Under the pieces are notes generated by a model. That model searched no databases. It was given only the letters and a program-made list of their open reading frames with translations, and was not told where the DNA came from. Of a DNA stretch of 64,000 bases, positions 17,912-26,172 are shown piece by piece. Position 1 is the stretch's first letter. Each line of letters begins with the position of its first letter. The DNA comes from Vibrio algarum (GTDB taxonomy: Bacteria > Pseudomonadota > Gammaproteobacteria > Enterobacterales > Vibrionaceae), in NCBI RefSeq assembly GCF_028204155.1, contig NZ_JAQLOI010000003.1, forward strand, positions 1 to 64,000, written 5' to 3'. Both the position numbers and the translations under genes were made by a program.

Positions 17912-18844
17912 TTATCGCATCATATTTTTTTCTGGCCCTTGTATTACCTTATCCTTATTCGCTTGGCAGAAAAACGCCATACTATATCTAGCTTTACTGC
18001 TTTCTGCCTCTGTAGGCATTCGCACCCGGTGTAGCGTCGATTTGAGCTTATCGTCACTCCACCTCATAAGCATGTCACCTATGTTACAGGTAATTAAGCT
18101 CTGTTTCGGTTCAACGTCGGTCCATACCTGATGACCTTGCGCGTCTTTACCGGGACAAGCTTGTAATCCCCCTTCCCCCTCTTTTTGAAAAACCATGGTT
18201 AGGCAATCAAAGTCCGTATGCGCGCCGGCTCGCCATACTCCTTTTTTAGGCACTTCACCTTCTGGAAAGGGCAAATAATGTATAAGACGAAGAGTAGACT
18301 GATATTCGTTAGCCTGCCTATCATGAGCTTGGGTAAAAAAATCACGCTCCATCGACAGCTTTTCAGCAAAGCAAGAAAGGATCTCCATACCTAATTTCCA
18401 TGCTTGCTGCTCTAAATACAGCATTACAGGTTGGAACATTGGTAGGAGTTCAGACTTTGGCCATATCCCTTCCATTTTGGGTAACGTTATTTGATATGAC
18501 TCTTTCTCATCAGGTGTGCCCGTTGAAGGGCGCACTTGATTTTTGTACTCCCAGCCAGCGTTTTGCCCCTCAAGAAGGGCAACAGATCGTTTTTCAGACG
18601 GATCTTGGGAAAAGAAAAGAGCCGATTGTTCAAAAGCATCTGTTATTAAACTGATAGGGATGGAATGATTGCTTAATTGGAAAAAGCCAACCTCAGTTGC
18701 GGCTTTCCAGAGGGACTCTTTTATTTCTTCACGTCGATTGTCAAAATCAGTAAGATCAATAACAGGAATTGCACGACTGTTATCGACCTCACCATAGTGC
18801 CCAATCGTAGACTCAAGATTTAGTTCATCAAGGATATAACTCAT
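17912..18844 (-). CDS. Isopenicillin-N-synthase-family Fe(II) oxygenase (2-oxoglutarate type)
   Basis: A 310-residue member of the isopenicillin N synthase/2-oxoglutarate oxygenase superfamily. The N-terminal DIOX_N region (about 25-130) starts with IPVIDLTDFDNRREEIKESL. The catalytic domain has the Fe triad: HTDFD (His and Asp) and STLHRV (His), then ARYSMAFF carrying the RxS co-substrate motif. All key residues are present, so an active cytoplasmic oxygenase is expected. It is the last gene of the ABC importer operon, 85 bases after the permease. Given the divergent purine deaminase-like gene, a purine-related oxidation or N-demethylation is plausible but only inferred. Confidence 0.9.
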   Translation of the reverse strand: MSYILDELNLESTIGHYGEVDNSRAIPVIDLTDFDNRREEIKESLWKAATEVGFFQLSNHSIPISLITDAFEQSALFFSQDPSEKRSVALLEGQNAGWEYKNQVRPSTGTPDEKESYQITLPKMEGIWPKSELLPMFQPVMLYLEQQAWKLGMEILSCFAEKLSMERDFFTQAHDRQANEYQSTLRLIHYLPFPEGEVPKKGVWRAGAHTDFDCLTMVFQKEGEGGLQACPGKDAQGHQVWTDVEPKQSLITCNIGDMLMRWSDDKLKSTLHRVRMPTEAESSKARYSMAFFCQANKDKVIQGPEKNMMR

Positions 18845-18929
18845 TGTATCTCCATTTCATTATTACTAATTGAATGGAGCAATGCCAATCAAAATGATTT
18901 GCCGCTTCTACTCCCATTGTACCGTTATG

Positions 18930-19685
18930 TTATTTTCCTATGCTCCAACTGAAAAAAGTCTTTTGTACCACCTTGATACTGTGGAAAAGTAAAAGGCTGA
19001 CAATAGAAAGTAAAAACAGTGAAGCGAAAGCTTGTGGGATCTTAAAATAAGAAGTAGAAAATTGAATAAAGTAACCTAGCCCCTTCTCAGCCGCCACAAA
19101 TTCAGCAATAACAGCGCCTATTATCGCTAAAGTAATGGCTACTTTTAGGCCGCTAAATATATATGGAATCGCATAAGGGAGTCGTATCTGCCAAATCTCT
19201 CGACTTGGTTTAGCTCTCAGTGACTTAGAAAGCTCTATCAACTCTTTAGGTGTTGCTTGCATTCCCGTTGTCGCCGCCACCACCAATGGAAAGAACGTTA
19301 TCAAAAATGTAATAGCCAACCTTGGCGCATCACCTGTACCCAACACAACGATTAGTAACGGCGCTATTGCTACCACGGGCGTAGATTGAATGACCACAAG
19401 CAGTGGATACACCGTTTTGTTTAGGTAGTTTGAGCGTACCATTGCAATAGCAATCGGTATACTCACAACAATCGAGATAACAAAGCCTAATATCGCTATA
19501 TACAATGTCGCCCATAAATGCCCAAACCAACGATTCGCATCAACGTTAATAAACGCCTCAAATATTGTGCTAGGTGCTGGCAATATGTAAGAGGGAATAT
19601 TTCCAGCGAAACAAATAAATTCCCAGAATGGCAGCAATAGCGCAAGGGTTATCACGGGCATGTAGGTTTGATAAAACTTAATCAT
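18930..19685 (-). CDS. ABC importer permease (SsuC/TauC/ThiX type)
   Basis: A 251-residue inner-membrane permease with six hydrophobic helices and a BPD_transp_1 domain (about 55-245). The EAA-type cytoplasmic loop is seen at LIELSKSLRAKPSREIWQIRLPYAIPYIFSGLK (helix-loop region around residues 155-190). AGGAG precedes the ATG at 19685, nine bases after the ATPase stop. This subfamily serves importers for sulfonates, nitrate, and thiamine-pyrimidine or purine-like rings; the partners decide the substrate. Confidence 0.93.
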   Translation of the reverse strand: MIKFYQTYMPVITLALLLPFWEFICFAGNIPSYILPAPSTIFEAFINVDANRWFGHLWATLYIAILGFVISIVVSIPIAIAMVRSNYLNKTVYPLLVVIQSTPVVAIAPLLIVVLGTGDAPRLAITFLITFFPLVVAATTGMQATPKELIELSKSLRAKPSREIWQIRLPYAIPYIFSGLKVAITLAIIGAVIAEFVAAEKGLGYFIQFSTSYFKIPQAFASLFLLSIVSLLLFHSIKVVQKTFFSWSIGK

Positions 19686-19694
19686 AATAGACTC

Positions 19695-20516
19695 CTAAGC
19701 GACCGTTTTTAGAGGAGAGACATTATTAAATTGCTTGTCATCCGCTTTCAATTTCGGCTGATAAATATGCTTACGAATAACGCTTGTATAAGCAGCGAAC
19801 TTGGGATCATTGATAGTATCGATATCGCGGGGTCTTGCTAATTCAATTTCTAATTCCTCTGCTATCGTGCCAGGCCGGTGACTCATAATAAGTACCTTAT
19901 CAGCTAATAGCACCGCTTCTGATATTGAATGCGTAATAAACAGGACGGTTTTCGGTTTCTCCTGCCAGATACGTTGCAATTCAAAACCCATTTCTTCGCG
20001 GCTTAATGCATCTAACGCAGAAAAAGGTTCATCCATAATCAATATATCAGGGTCCAGTAACAAAGCTCTGGCAATACCGATACGCTGTTGCATACCTCCT
20101 GAAAGCTCATCAGGACGCTGAGATAAGAAATCCCCAAGTCCCACCATGTTGATCAAATCGATCCCACGAGCCCTATCCTTTGCACTTACATAATTATATT
20201 TGTGCTTGAGTGGAAACAACACATTGTCGAGGATACTTAACCATGGCAACAATGTCGGTTTCTGAAACACTATCCCTACATCATCTCTCGGCTCTGTCAC
20301 TTGATGCCCAAAAACTGAGACTTTCCCTTCAGATGCAGGAATTAGCCCAGAAAGCAATCGAAGTAATGTCGATTTGCCACAACCAGATGGGCCAACTACC
20401 GCAATAAATTGATTCCTTTCTATACTAAAGTTTACATCTTGTAAGGCAGGAACCGCCTTACCTTGGTCAGTAATGTATGTATGAGATACCTGTTCAAACT
20501 CAACAAACTTAGCCAT
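19695..20516 (-). CDS. ABC importer ATP-binding protein (SsuB/TauB type)
   Basis: A 273-residue nucleotide-binding subunit. Walker A is GPSGCGKST (about residues 43-51), the Q-loop VFQKPTLLPW (about 84-93), signature LSGGMQQR (about 138-145), Walker B LDPDILIMDEPFSALD and the H-loop FITHSISEA. Its start overlaps the binding-protein stop (TAATG at 20516), so the two are translationally coupled. It powers uptake through the permease at 18930. The family is unmistakable; the substrate is not set by this subunit. Confidence 0.96.
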   Translation of the reverse strand: MAKFVEFEQVSHTYITDQGKAVPALQDVNFSIERNQFIAVVGPSGCGKSTLLRLLSGLIPASEGKVSVFGHQVTEPRDDVGIVFQKPTLLPWLSILDNVLFPLKHKYNYVSAKDRARGIDLINMVGLGDFLSQRPDELSGGMQQRIGIARALLLDPDILIMDEPFSALDALSREEMGFELQRIWQEKPKTVLFITHSISEAVLLADKVLIMSHRPGTIAEELEIELARPRDIDTINDPKFAAYTSVIRKHIYQPKLKADDKQFNNVSPLKTVA

Positions 20517-21502
20517 TATTTTGCCTCCGGTAGGAAACCTCGATTAAGTGTTTTTTCTGGGTCAAAACTGCTTTCTTCTATGCCTTGTGCTGCTGATGTC
20601 CACTTCCATGTTGATGCTAGGTGTTTCACATCAAATTGACCGACACTGCTCGCCATGCTGATTGGGTTATAAACAAGTTCATAGATAGAAGTGATGGTAT
20701 CTTCTGCAACCTTAACATCCACCTCTGGTACAATTTTATTGATGGATTTTGCACTTTCTAAAGGATTTGCCCATGTATACTCAACTGCTTCTGCATAAGC
20801 TTTGATAAAACGTTTCGCTACATCTGGTTTTTCTGCTAAAAAACGGTCACTAGCGATCACGGATGTCGCATACTGCTCTAATCCAGCTTCATGCCATGGC
20901 ATTACTTTTAATGTCTTCCCTGCTTGCTTCGCTTGACTGATTAAGCGCTCTTTACTGGTGACCCAAGAAATGAGTACGTCTGTATTTTCGGTTGCTAACA
21001 TAGGACCCAAAGCACCAGGGTCGGCTTTAACAAGTTGAATTTCGTCTTCTGAAAAACCACTTTGCTCAAGTACTAGTGGTAAATAGAGGTTTGAAGAAGT
21101 AAATGGCGAGGTAGCGACTTTCTTGCCTTTAATATCAGCGATGGAATTAATCTCACCATTATCAATAACAAAAAAGGCATGAGGAGCCTGACTAAATATC
21201 GAGTAGACAGCCGAAACAGGCACGTCATTATTGGCTTTGGCCACCATTAGAGCTGAAATATCTGCGATTCCGACATCTGAAATACCTGTTGCGAGTTTAG
21301 TTATCGCTTCAGTAGAACCACGTCCTTGGTTAATTGACACTTCTAAGTCGTATTTTTCAAATATGCCTTTGTCTATTCCTACATAAACAGGCGCTTTATC
21401 ACCACCTGGTAGCCAATCTAATTGAAAATTCACTTTATCCGCAGCCAGCGTTGAAAAACTCATTGTTGTCAATAGAAGAGTTGAACTAAAAGTCTTAAAC
21501 AT
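20516..21502 (-). CDS. NMT1/THI5-like ABC substrate-binding protein
   Basis: A 328-residue periplasmic binding protein. The signal peptide (MFKTFSSTLLLTTMSFSTLAA) is followed by the NMT1/THI5 signature: VNFQLDWLPGGDKAPVYVG, then DKGIFEKYDLEV and INQGRGSTEAI. The frame reaches a GTG at 21520, but the ATG at 21502 is chosen because AAAGGA lies upstream and the signal peptide begins there. Proteins of this type bind hydroxymethylpyrimidine, N-formyl aminopyrimidines, riboflavin or purines. The structured leader and the divergent 8-oxoguanine-deaminase-like gene point to an oxidised purine. First gene of the operon. Confidence 0.93.
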   Translation of the reverse strand: MFKTFSSTLLLTTMSFSTLAADKVNFQLDWLPGGDKAPVYVGIDKGIFEKYDLEVSINQGRGSTEAITKLATGISDVGIADISALMVAKANNDVPVSAVYSIFSQAPHAFFVIDNGEINSIADIKGKKVATSPFTSSNLYLPLVLEQSGFSEDEIQLVKADPGALGPMLATENTDVLISWVTSKERLISQAKQAGKTLKVMPWHEAGLEQYATSVIASDRFLAEKPDVAKRFIKAYAEAVEYTWANPLESAKSINKIVPEVDVKVAEDTITSIYELVYNPISMASSVGQFDVKHLASTWKWTSAAQGIEESSFDPEKTLNRGFLPEAK

Positions 21503-21540
21503 AGGTATGATTCCTTTCACAATACTGTTTTATGAAGATT

Positions 21541-21667
21541 GGAAAGAAATTGAGGGACGCTCGCCGCCCACCCGAACTGCATCAAGCAGATTTCTTTCCG
21601 GCTGTTGCGAGCAATGTCTCTCTTGCTTTGAATATAGGGACTTCAGACTCCTTTATTCAAAGCAAGA
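21541..21667 (-). ncRNA. Structured 5' leader of the NMT1-type importer operon; candidate riboswitch
   Basis: Two strong hairpins lie in the minus-strand leader. The distal one has perfect 14-base arms at 21621-21634 and 21654-21667. The proximal one has perfect 10-base arms at 21541-21550 and 21590-21599 enclosing a CTGC/GCAG hairpin (21577-21589) and a GC-rich GGG-A-CG/CGCCC stem (21554-21569). The proximal stem ends about 30 bases before the Shine-Dalgarno. GC-rich conserved-looking loops inside an otherwise AT-rich gap are typical of riboswitches. The NMT1 (xanthine-I) riboswitch class precedes just such genes, so it is the leading hypothesis; I could not match its consensus by eye. Confidence 0.5.
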
Positions 21668-22159
21668 TACCGCTTCTACTCTTTTACTTTACTTTGCTTT
21701 TTTATTGTTATGCCATTCTGACGCTGTTGAGATCTTAATAAGAATTAATTCACAATGGTTATAAGAGATTTTGCAAACCGCGTGCCAAACTGAAACAATT
21801 TATTTACATTGGTACTGGAGGCATTGCCTTCATTGACCTTTCCGTTAACCGTCGTGTTGATATGGCTTACAAAGAATACATCTCATTAAATAATGATTGA
21901 AACAAAATGGTTCATCGATGCACAATTGTTGTGCTCTTGTAAAAAAAATGTATCCAAAGGGTGCGTTAACTTATAAACAGAAATCCTTTATAACCATTAC
22001 CCTCGACCAAAACGTCACCTAACATTATGATAGATCGCCATTATGGCTCAGTTATTGCTGTATCTGATTTGCGAAAATGTTTTCTGTAAACAACCTAATT
22101 CAAACAGAGTATAAGCGGTCAGGGATTCCCCGGGACATTGCTCAATAGGAGTAAATAAC
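21668..22159. other. Divergent intergenic region between importer and deaminase genes
   Basis: No credible gene was found in these 492 bases. The AGGAGT Shine-Dalgarno at 22147-22152 sets the GTG start of the deaminase gene. Promoters for both directions must lie here, but no consensus pair was clear enough to call. Confidence 0.5.
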
Positions 22160-23533
22160 GTGGGATATTTAATAAAAAATGCAGATTCGGTATACCTAAC
22201 CAACCAAGGGAAGACAGGCCATTTATCTACCGACATTCGTATTCGCGAAGGCATTATCTCAGAAATTGGCACTAACCTGCGCCCTTCTGTTAACGAAACC
22301 GAATCAGTTATCGACGCATCTAATTGTGTAATCTATCCGGGTTTTGTCAATACTCACCATCACTTAGCACAATCCGTATTAAAAGGTGTACCTGAGGGGT
22401 TAAACAAAGGATTAGGAGAATGGTTAGCAGCAGTACCCTATCGTTTTTGGCCAAAGATTCCACCCAATCTCATGTATTTATCAGCGAAACTGGGCTTATA
22501 TGAGTTAATCCGCTCTGGTACTACTACTTGTGCAGATCATCACTACTTGTATCACGAAAATACCTCAGATGAACTAGAGCAGGCAGTATGGCAGGCTGCC
22601 GAAGATATGGGGGTTAGGTTCTCGCTCTGTAGAGGAAGTGCAACAGCGACAGGCAACCACAAGGGAATGAAAAGTCTAAATATTCAACCTGAATCTCTTG
22701 ATAGAGTGTTAGATAAAATGACAATAACGCGAAGCCAACAACACGATTCGAGCCCATACTCGATGAAGAAACTTTGTGTTGCCCCTACCAGTCTTATCCA
22801 CTCCGCGCCTCAAAATGACCTAATAGAATTGTCTCGTTTTGCTCGTAAGCATAAACTAAAAATGCACTCGCACTTACTTGAAGTCGAGTTTGATCAAGCG
22901 CAAGCAAAACTCAATCATCAGATAAGTGCCGTTGAATACGCCGCCAACAGCGAATGGTTAGGAGAAGATGTGTGGTTCGCTCATTTAGTGAAGGCAGATC
23001 AAGCAGCAATATCGATACTCGCTGAAACCAAAACTGGCATGTCACATTGCCCTACTTCTAATTGCCGATTGGGGAGCGGTATTTCACCCGCCTATCAAAT
23101 GGATGAAAAAGGGATGACTGTTTCGATGGGTGTGGATGGGTCAGCTTCATCCGAATCAGGGTCCATGTTACAAGAGCTTAATTTAGCATGGTTGCTTCAA
23201 CGATCTCAAAATGGTGCGGAGAGGGTTACTGTTGATAAAGTTGTTCAGTGGGGAAGCGAAAACGGTGCAAAAATTCTAGGATTAAAAACAGGTAAAATTG
23301 AAATTGGTTATGCCGCTGATCTAGTCCTTTACCGAGTGGATGAACCAAGGGTTTGTACCGTACATGAACGTCTTTTGGCACCTGTTATGTGCGGAGAACC
23401 AATGAAGGTCTACCATAGTTTTATTAATGGCAAACCAATTATTACAAAAGGTGAATTCACCCAGTTAGATACGGAGAAATTGTGTTCAGATCTGCAACAG
23501 GAAATGACAAAATTCCTCGCTCAAATCATTTAA
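22160..23533 (+). CDS. 8-oxoguanine-deaminase-like amidohydrolase
   Basis: A 457-residue amidohydrolase-superfamily deaminase. Zinc-site motifs appear in order: GFVNTHHHLAQS (HxH, about residue 69), CADHHYLY, MHSHLLEVE (His), HLVKAD and the invariant Asp in GVDGSAS. The segments SHCPTSNCRLGSGI and GVDGSASSESG closely resemble the 8-oxoguanine deaminase group (8-oxoguanine to urate plus ammonia) rather than ordinary guanine deaminase. It starts with GTG after a good AGGAGT. Together with the divergent importer and oxygenase it would feed oxidised purines towards urate. Substrate assignment is by family resemblance, not proof; s-triazine or other cytosine-like deaminases are alternatives. Confidence 0.85.
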   Translation: MGYLIKNADSVYLTNQGKTGHLSTDIRIREGIISEIGTNLRPSVNETESVIDASNCVIYPGFVNTHHHLAQSVLKGVPEGLNKGLGEWLAAVPYRFWPKIPPNLMYLSAKLGLYELIRSGTTTCADHHYLYHENTSDELEQAVWQAAEDMGVRFSLCRGSATATGNHKGMKSLNIQPESLDRVLDKMTITRSQQHDSSPYSMKKLCVAPTSLIHSAPQNDLIELSRFARKHKLKMHSHLLEVEFDQAQAKLNHQISAVEYAANSEWLGEDVWFAHLVKADQAAISILAETKTGMSHCPTSNCRLGSGISPAYQMDEKGMTVSMGVDGSASSESGSMLQELNLAWLLQRSQNGAERVTVDKVVQWGSENGAKILGLKTGKIEIGYAADLVLYRVDEPRVCTVHERLLAPVMCGEPMKVYHSFINGKPIITKGEFTQLDTEKLCSDLQQEMTKFLAQII

Positions 23534-23641
23534 AGCCCAAATATAAAATTGCTGAATAAATTGCTGTATTTATGTGAGGTCGCACTGAATTAATAAGCAA
23601 AAACACCCTACACTTATAGTAGATAATTATAAGGAGAATTC

Positions 23642-24073
23642 ATGATGAGTTATCAACATATACTCGTTGCAGTAGATTTAAGCGACGATAGTCAGTTACT
23701 CCTAGACAAAGCCGCTGATCTTGCCAAAGCAACCCACGCTAAGCTTTCATTGATCTATATCGACGTAATGAAAGACGATGAATTTACGCAACAAATTGTA
23801 AATTCATTCGTAAGAGCGAGTGAAAATAACAATGTACTGCAAAACTCAAAAGACCAGTTAAATAGGCTCGTTGAAAATACATCCTACCCAGTAGAGCAGA
23901 CTTTAGTTGGATTTGGTGGTCTTTCTCAAGAGCTAGAAGACGCTGTAAAAGAATACGAAATCGACCTCATCGTATGTGGACACCATCAAGGGTTTTGGCA
24001 CAACATAAAATCTTCTGCTAAAAAGGTATTGAAATCAATACCTATAGAAGTGTTGGTTGTTCAATTAAGATAG
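23642..24073 (+). CDS. Universal stress protein, UspA family
   Basis: A 143-residue cytoplasmic UspA-fold protein: the N-terminal strand HILVAVDLSDDS, the IDLIVCGHH strand, then a C-terminal SSAKKVLKSIPIEVLVVQ in place of the usual G-x9-G-S/T ATP motif, of which only the SS and the final strand survive. That pattern fits the non-ATP-binding UspA subgroup. AAGGAG precedes tandem ATGs at 23642 and 23645. It stands alone between the deaminase and a convergent YdcH-like gene. Usually induced in growth arrest. Confidence 0.92.
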   Translation: MMSYQHILVAVDLSDDSQLLLDKAADLAKATHAKLSLIYIDVMKDDEFTQQIVNSFVRASENNNVLQNSKDQLNRLVENTSYPVEQTLVGFGGLSQELEDAVKEYEIDLIVCGHHQGFWHNIKSSAKKVLKSIPIEVLVVQLR

Positions 24074-24085
24074 TGGGAACTGATG

Positions 24086-24334
24086 TTATTCATTTTTCTC
24101 ATTAATTAGGCGCGTGTATAACTTATCTTTTAATACCGCTCTATCATGCTTCAATTGGTGCATCGTTTCGTCATTGATAGGTGCACCACCTAATTCTAAG
24201 TTTCGGATTTCCTCATCAAGTCGACAGTAACTTTTGTTCTGCGTATCAAAATCAGGATCTCTAGCAGACAACTCCACCAATAGTTCTTTCAACGCTGGAA
24301 ATTCAATCGAAAATGCATGGTTTTCACCTAACAT
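24086..24334 (-). CDS. YdcH-family (DUF465) small helical protein
   Basis: An 82-residue protein beginning MLGENHAFSIEFPALKE, a start typical of Vibrio YdcH-like proteins, followed by RLDEEIRNLE and the family core LKHDRAVLKDKLYTRL. It should form an antiparallel coiled hairpin; the family's function is unknown. The frame runs to 24400, but GAGGTG lies just before the ATG at 24334 and the family starts there. It is convergent with uspA, with 12 bases between stops. Confidence 0.82.
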   Translation of the reverse strand: MLGENHAFSIEFPALKELLVELSARDPDFDTQNKSYCRLDEEIRNLELGGAPINDETMHQLKHDRAVLKDKLYTRLINEKNE

Positions 24335-24661
24335 AGACACCTCATATTTTTTGTTTTTCGGATTGACGAAAATATAGCCTAGTTCTCCCAGCACAAACAC
24401 TCTCTTTCCGTTGAAACATTTTCACGATATTTTTGATAATGCGACGACGCTTTTATCCGAGATCAAACAAATGGGTGCCAAATTACAAAAAGATTATCAA
24501 ATTACAATTGATAATCTTTCAAAAGTCACGCTGTTTATAAATAGCGCCTCCCACACTATTCTTGCAAAGAAATTTTCCATAATAATTATTTGAATTACTT
24601 ACTGTTGGCCCCCATCTAGTGCGTATCATATTAATAAATAATAATATTACCGGAGTAAAAC
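24335..24661. other. Intergenic region with a 12-base-pair inverted repeat
   Basis: AAAGATTATCAA (24489-24500) and TTGATAATCTTT (24508-24519) form a perfect stem with a seven-base loop, followed on the minus strand by TTTTTG. No minus-strand gene precedes it, so it may be an operator or a terminator against antisense reading. A 60-codon frame from a TTG at 24411 spans the repeat and is not believed. Confidence 0.45.
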
Positions 24662-25318
24662 ATGTCTCACCCTATAATTACTGACCTTAAAAATCGTTAC
24701 ACAGCCAAACGCTACGATGCAGCTAAGCGCATTCCGCAAGAAGAACTAGATGTCATCTACGAAGCTATTCAACTTTCTGCGTCGTCAATTAACTCTCAAC
24801 CATGGAAGTTTGTGGTGATTGAGAGTGATACAGCAAAACAGCGCATGGATGACACCTTTGCCAATAAATTTCAATTCAACCAGCCACACGTAAAATCGGC
24901 ATCGCACATTATTTTATTTGCACACAATCCAGCTTACACTCGTGAAGACTATGCAAAGGTCGTAGATAAAGGCATCGAAGACGGTCGTACAAAACCAGAA
25001 GATAGAGAAGCTGCTTTTGGCGGTTTTGCATTTGTAGGGCTAAATACAGACGAAAACGGTGACACATCAAGTTGGACAAAAGCCCAAACTTACTTAGCAC
25101 TTGGTAATACGTTGCATGTTCTTGCTCGGTTAGGAATTGACTCAACCACAATGGAAGGTATCGATAGCGAGTTGATTGGTGAAATCTTCAAAGACGAACT
25201 CGATGGATACGTCTGCGATGTTGCATTAGCTATAGGCTACCACCATACAGAAGAAGACTATAACGCGAGCCTACCGAAATCTCGATTAGCGTTAAACGAA
25301 GTACTTACCGTTATTTAG
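24662..25318 (+). CDS. NfsB-type NAD(P)H-dependent oxidoreductase (nitroreductase family)
   Basis: A 218-residue flavin nitroreductase: RYTAKRYDAAKRI near residues 11-23, the FMN-contact region QLSASSINSQPWKFVVIES near 36-54, and ALGNTLHVLARLGIDSTTMEG near 146-166, all as in E. coli NfsB. It reduces quinones, nitroaromatics or flavins with NAD(P)H as a cytoplasmic homodimer. CGGAG precedes the ATG. It is a single gene between terminator-like repeats; its physiological substrate is not known. Confidence 0.93.
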   Translation: MSHPIITDLKNRYTAKRYDAAKRIPQEELDVIYEAIQLSASSINSQPWKFVVIESDTAKQRMDDTFANKFQFNQPHVKSASHIILFAHNPAYTREDYAKVVDKGIEDGRTKPEDREAAFGGFAFVGLNTDENGDTSSWTKAQTYLALGNTLHVLARLGIDSTTMEGIDSELIGEIFKDELDGYVCDVALAIGYHHTEEDYNASLPKSRLALNEVLTVI

Positions 25319-25333
25319 ACCCCTATTAAAATT

Positions 25334-25440
25334 TGGTTGTTTAGGGTTATTACCCGTTACATAATTTGCTAAAACTGTAATAATGCTGACCCGTTATTGG
25401 GGGAGATTACCCCATAACCAAAAACAGCTATAAACAACCA
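25334..25440 (+). repeat. Long-range inverted repeat in the trmY-like leader
   Basis: TGGTTGTTTA (25334-25343) is the exact reverse complement of TAAACAACCA (25431-25440). Inside lies a hairpin GTTATTGGGG/CCCCATAAC (25393-25418). The outer 3' arm is followed by TTTTT, so this can be read as an nfsB terminator or as a structured leader for the gene at 25466. Confidence 0.5.
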
Positions 25441-25465
25441 TTTTTATTAAGTAGGACAATCATCT

Positions 25466-26065
25466 ATGCGCGCGTTTGTATTAAGAGCTAGAGCTGCTTC
25501 CACTGACAGCCAGCAACTATTGGCATCGGTTGGACAAGAGGCACACGGCGAAATTTTGGCTCATACTCTTATGAACACCATTTTTGTAGCGCAATCTCAT
25601 CGTGACGATGTCGTCGTTTACCTTGTATTAGAAAAAACGCATGATTTTTCTCGTACGATCTGCTTTACCCCTAACGAAATAAGCAACTTCGGCGGCTTTC
25701 ATGAGCAAGCGTTACTAGATAAAGTTGCCAATGCCCTAGACAAGTCCAAGGGTATGACCAAAGAACAGGAACGCCAAGTTGAACCCGGCATCACTGTCCG
25801 CACCGTTAGTTTTGAAAAATTAGTACAAGAACTCTCCGAAGACTACCAACTGTTCATGATGGACAAAAAAGGGACACCTATTCGAGAACAAGAGTTCGTG
25901 GGTAACCCCTGTTTTTTGTTGACTGATCATATCCCAATGCCGAAGAAAAGCTTTAATAGTTTAAAAAGACTAGGCGCAGTCAAGATAAGCCTTGGACCGA
26001 GAATGCTATTTGCTTCCCAATGCGTGGTTTTAATACACAATGAATTAGATATCAATCACTCGTAA
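25466..26065 (+). CDS. TrmY-family (COG1901) SPOUT methyltransferase-like protein
   Basis: A 199-residue SPOUT-fold protein of the TrmY/DUF358 group. It begins MRAFVLRARAASTDSQQLL and has the SAM-knot segments FLLTDHIPMPKKS (about 148-160) and LGAVKISLGPRMLFASQCVVLIHNELD near the C-terminus, with SLGP as the deep-knot loop. Archaeal TrmY methylates N1 of pseudouridine 54 in tRNA; the role of the bacterial members is unsettled because bacterial tRNAs normally carry ribothymidine there. A structured repeat precedes the gene. Confidence 0.87.
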   Translation: MRAFVLRARAASTDSQQLLASVGQEAHGEILAHTLMNTIFVAQSHRDDVVVYLVLEKTHDFSRTICFTPNEISNFGGFHEQALLDKVANALDKSKGMTKEQERQVEPGITVRTVSFEKLVQELSEDYQLFMMDKKGTPIREQEFVGNPCFLLTDHIPMPKKSFNSLKRLGAVKISLGPRMLFASQCVVLIHNELDINHS

Positions 26066-26172
26066 AACTAGATGCCCTTCATTAGCATGTCTAATAATAT
26101 ATTAAATTCATTAATTATACTTATTATCATGTAATGGCTATTCTCTTTGTTCCAAACGAAAAGGAAAACAAA

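Noticed and set aside
24411..24593. 60-codon plus frame starting with TTG before the nfsB-like gene
   Set aside because: It has no ribosome site and runs through the 12-base inverted repeat, so it is most likely chance.
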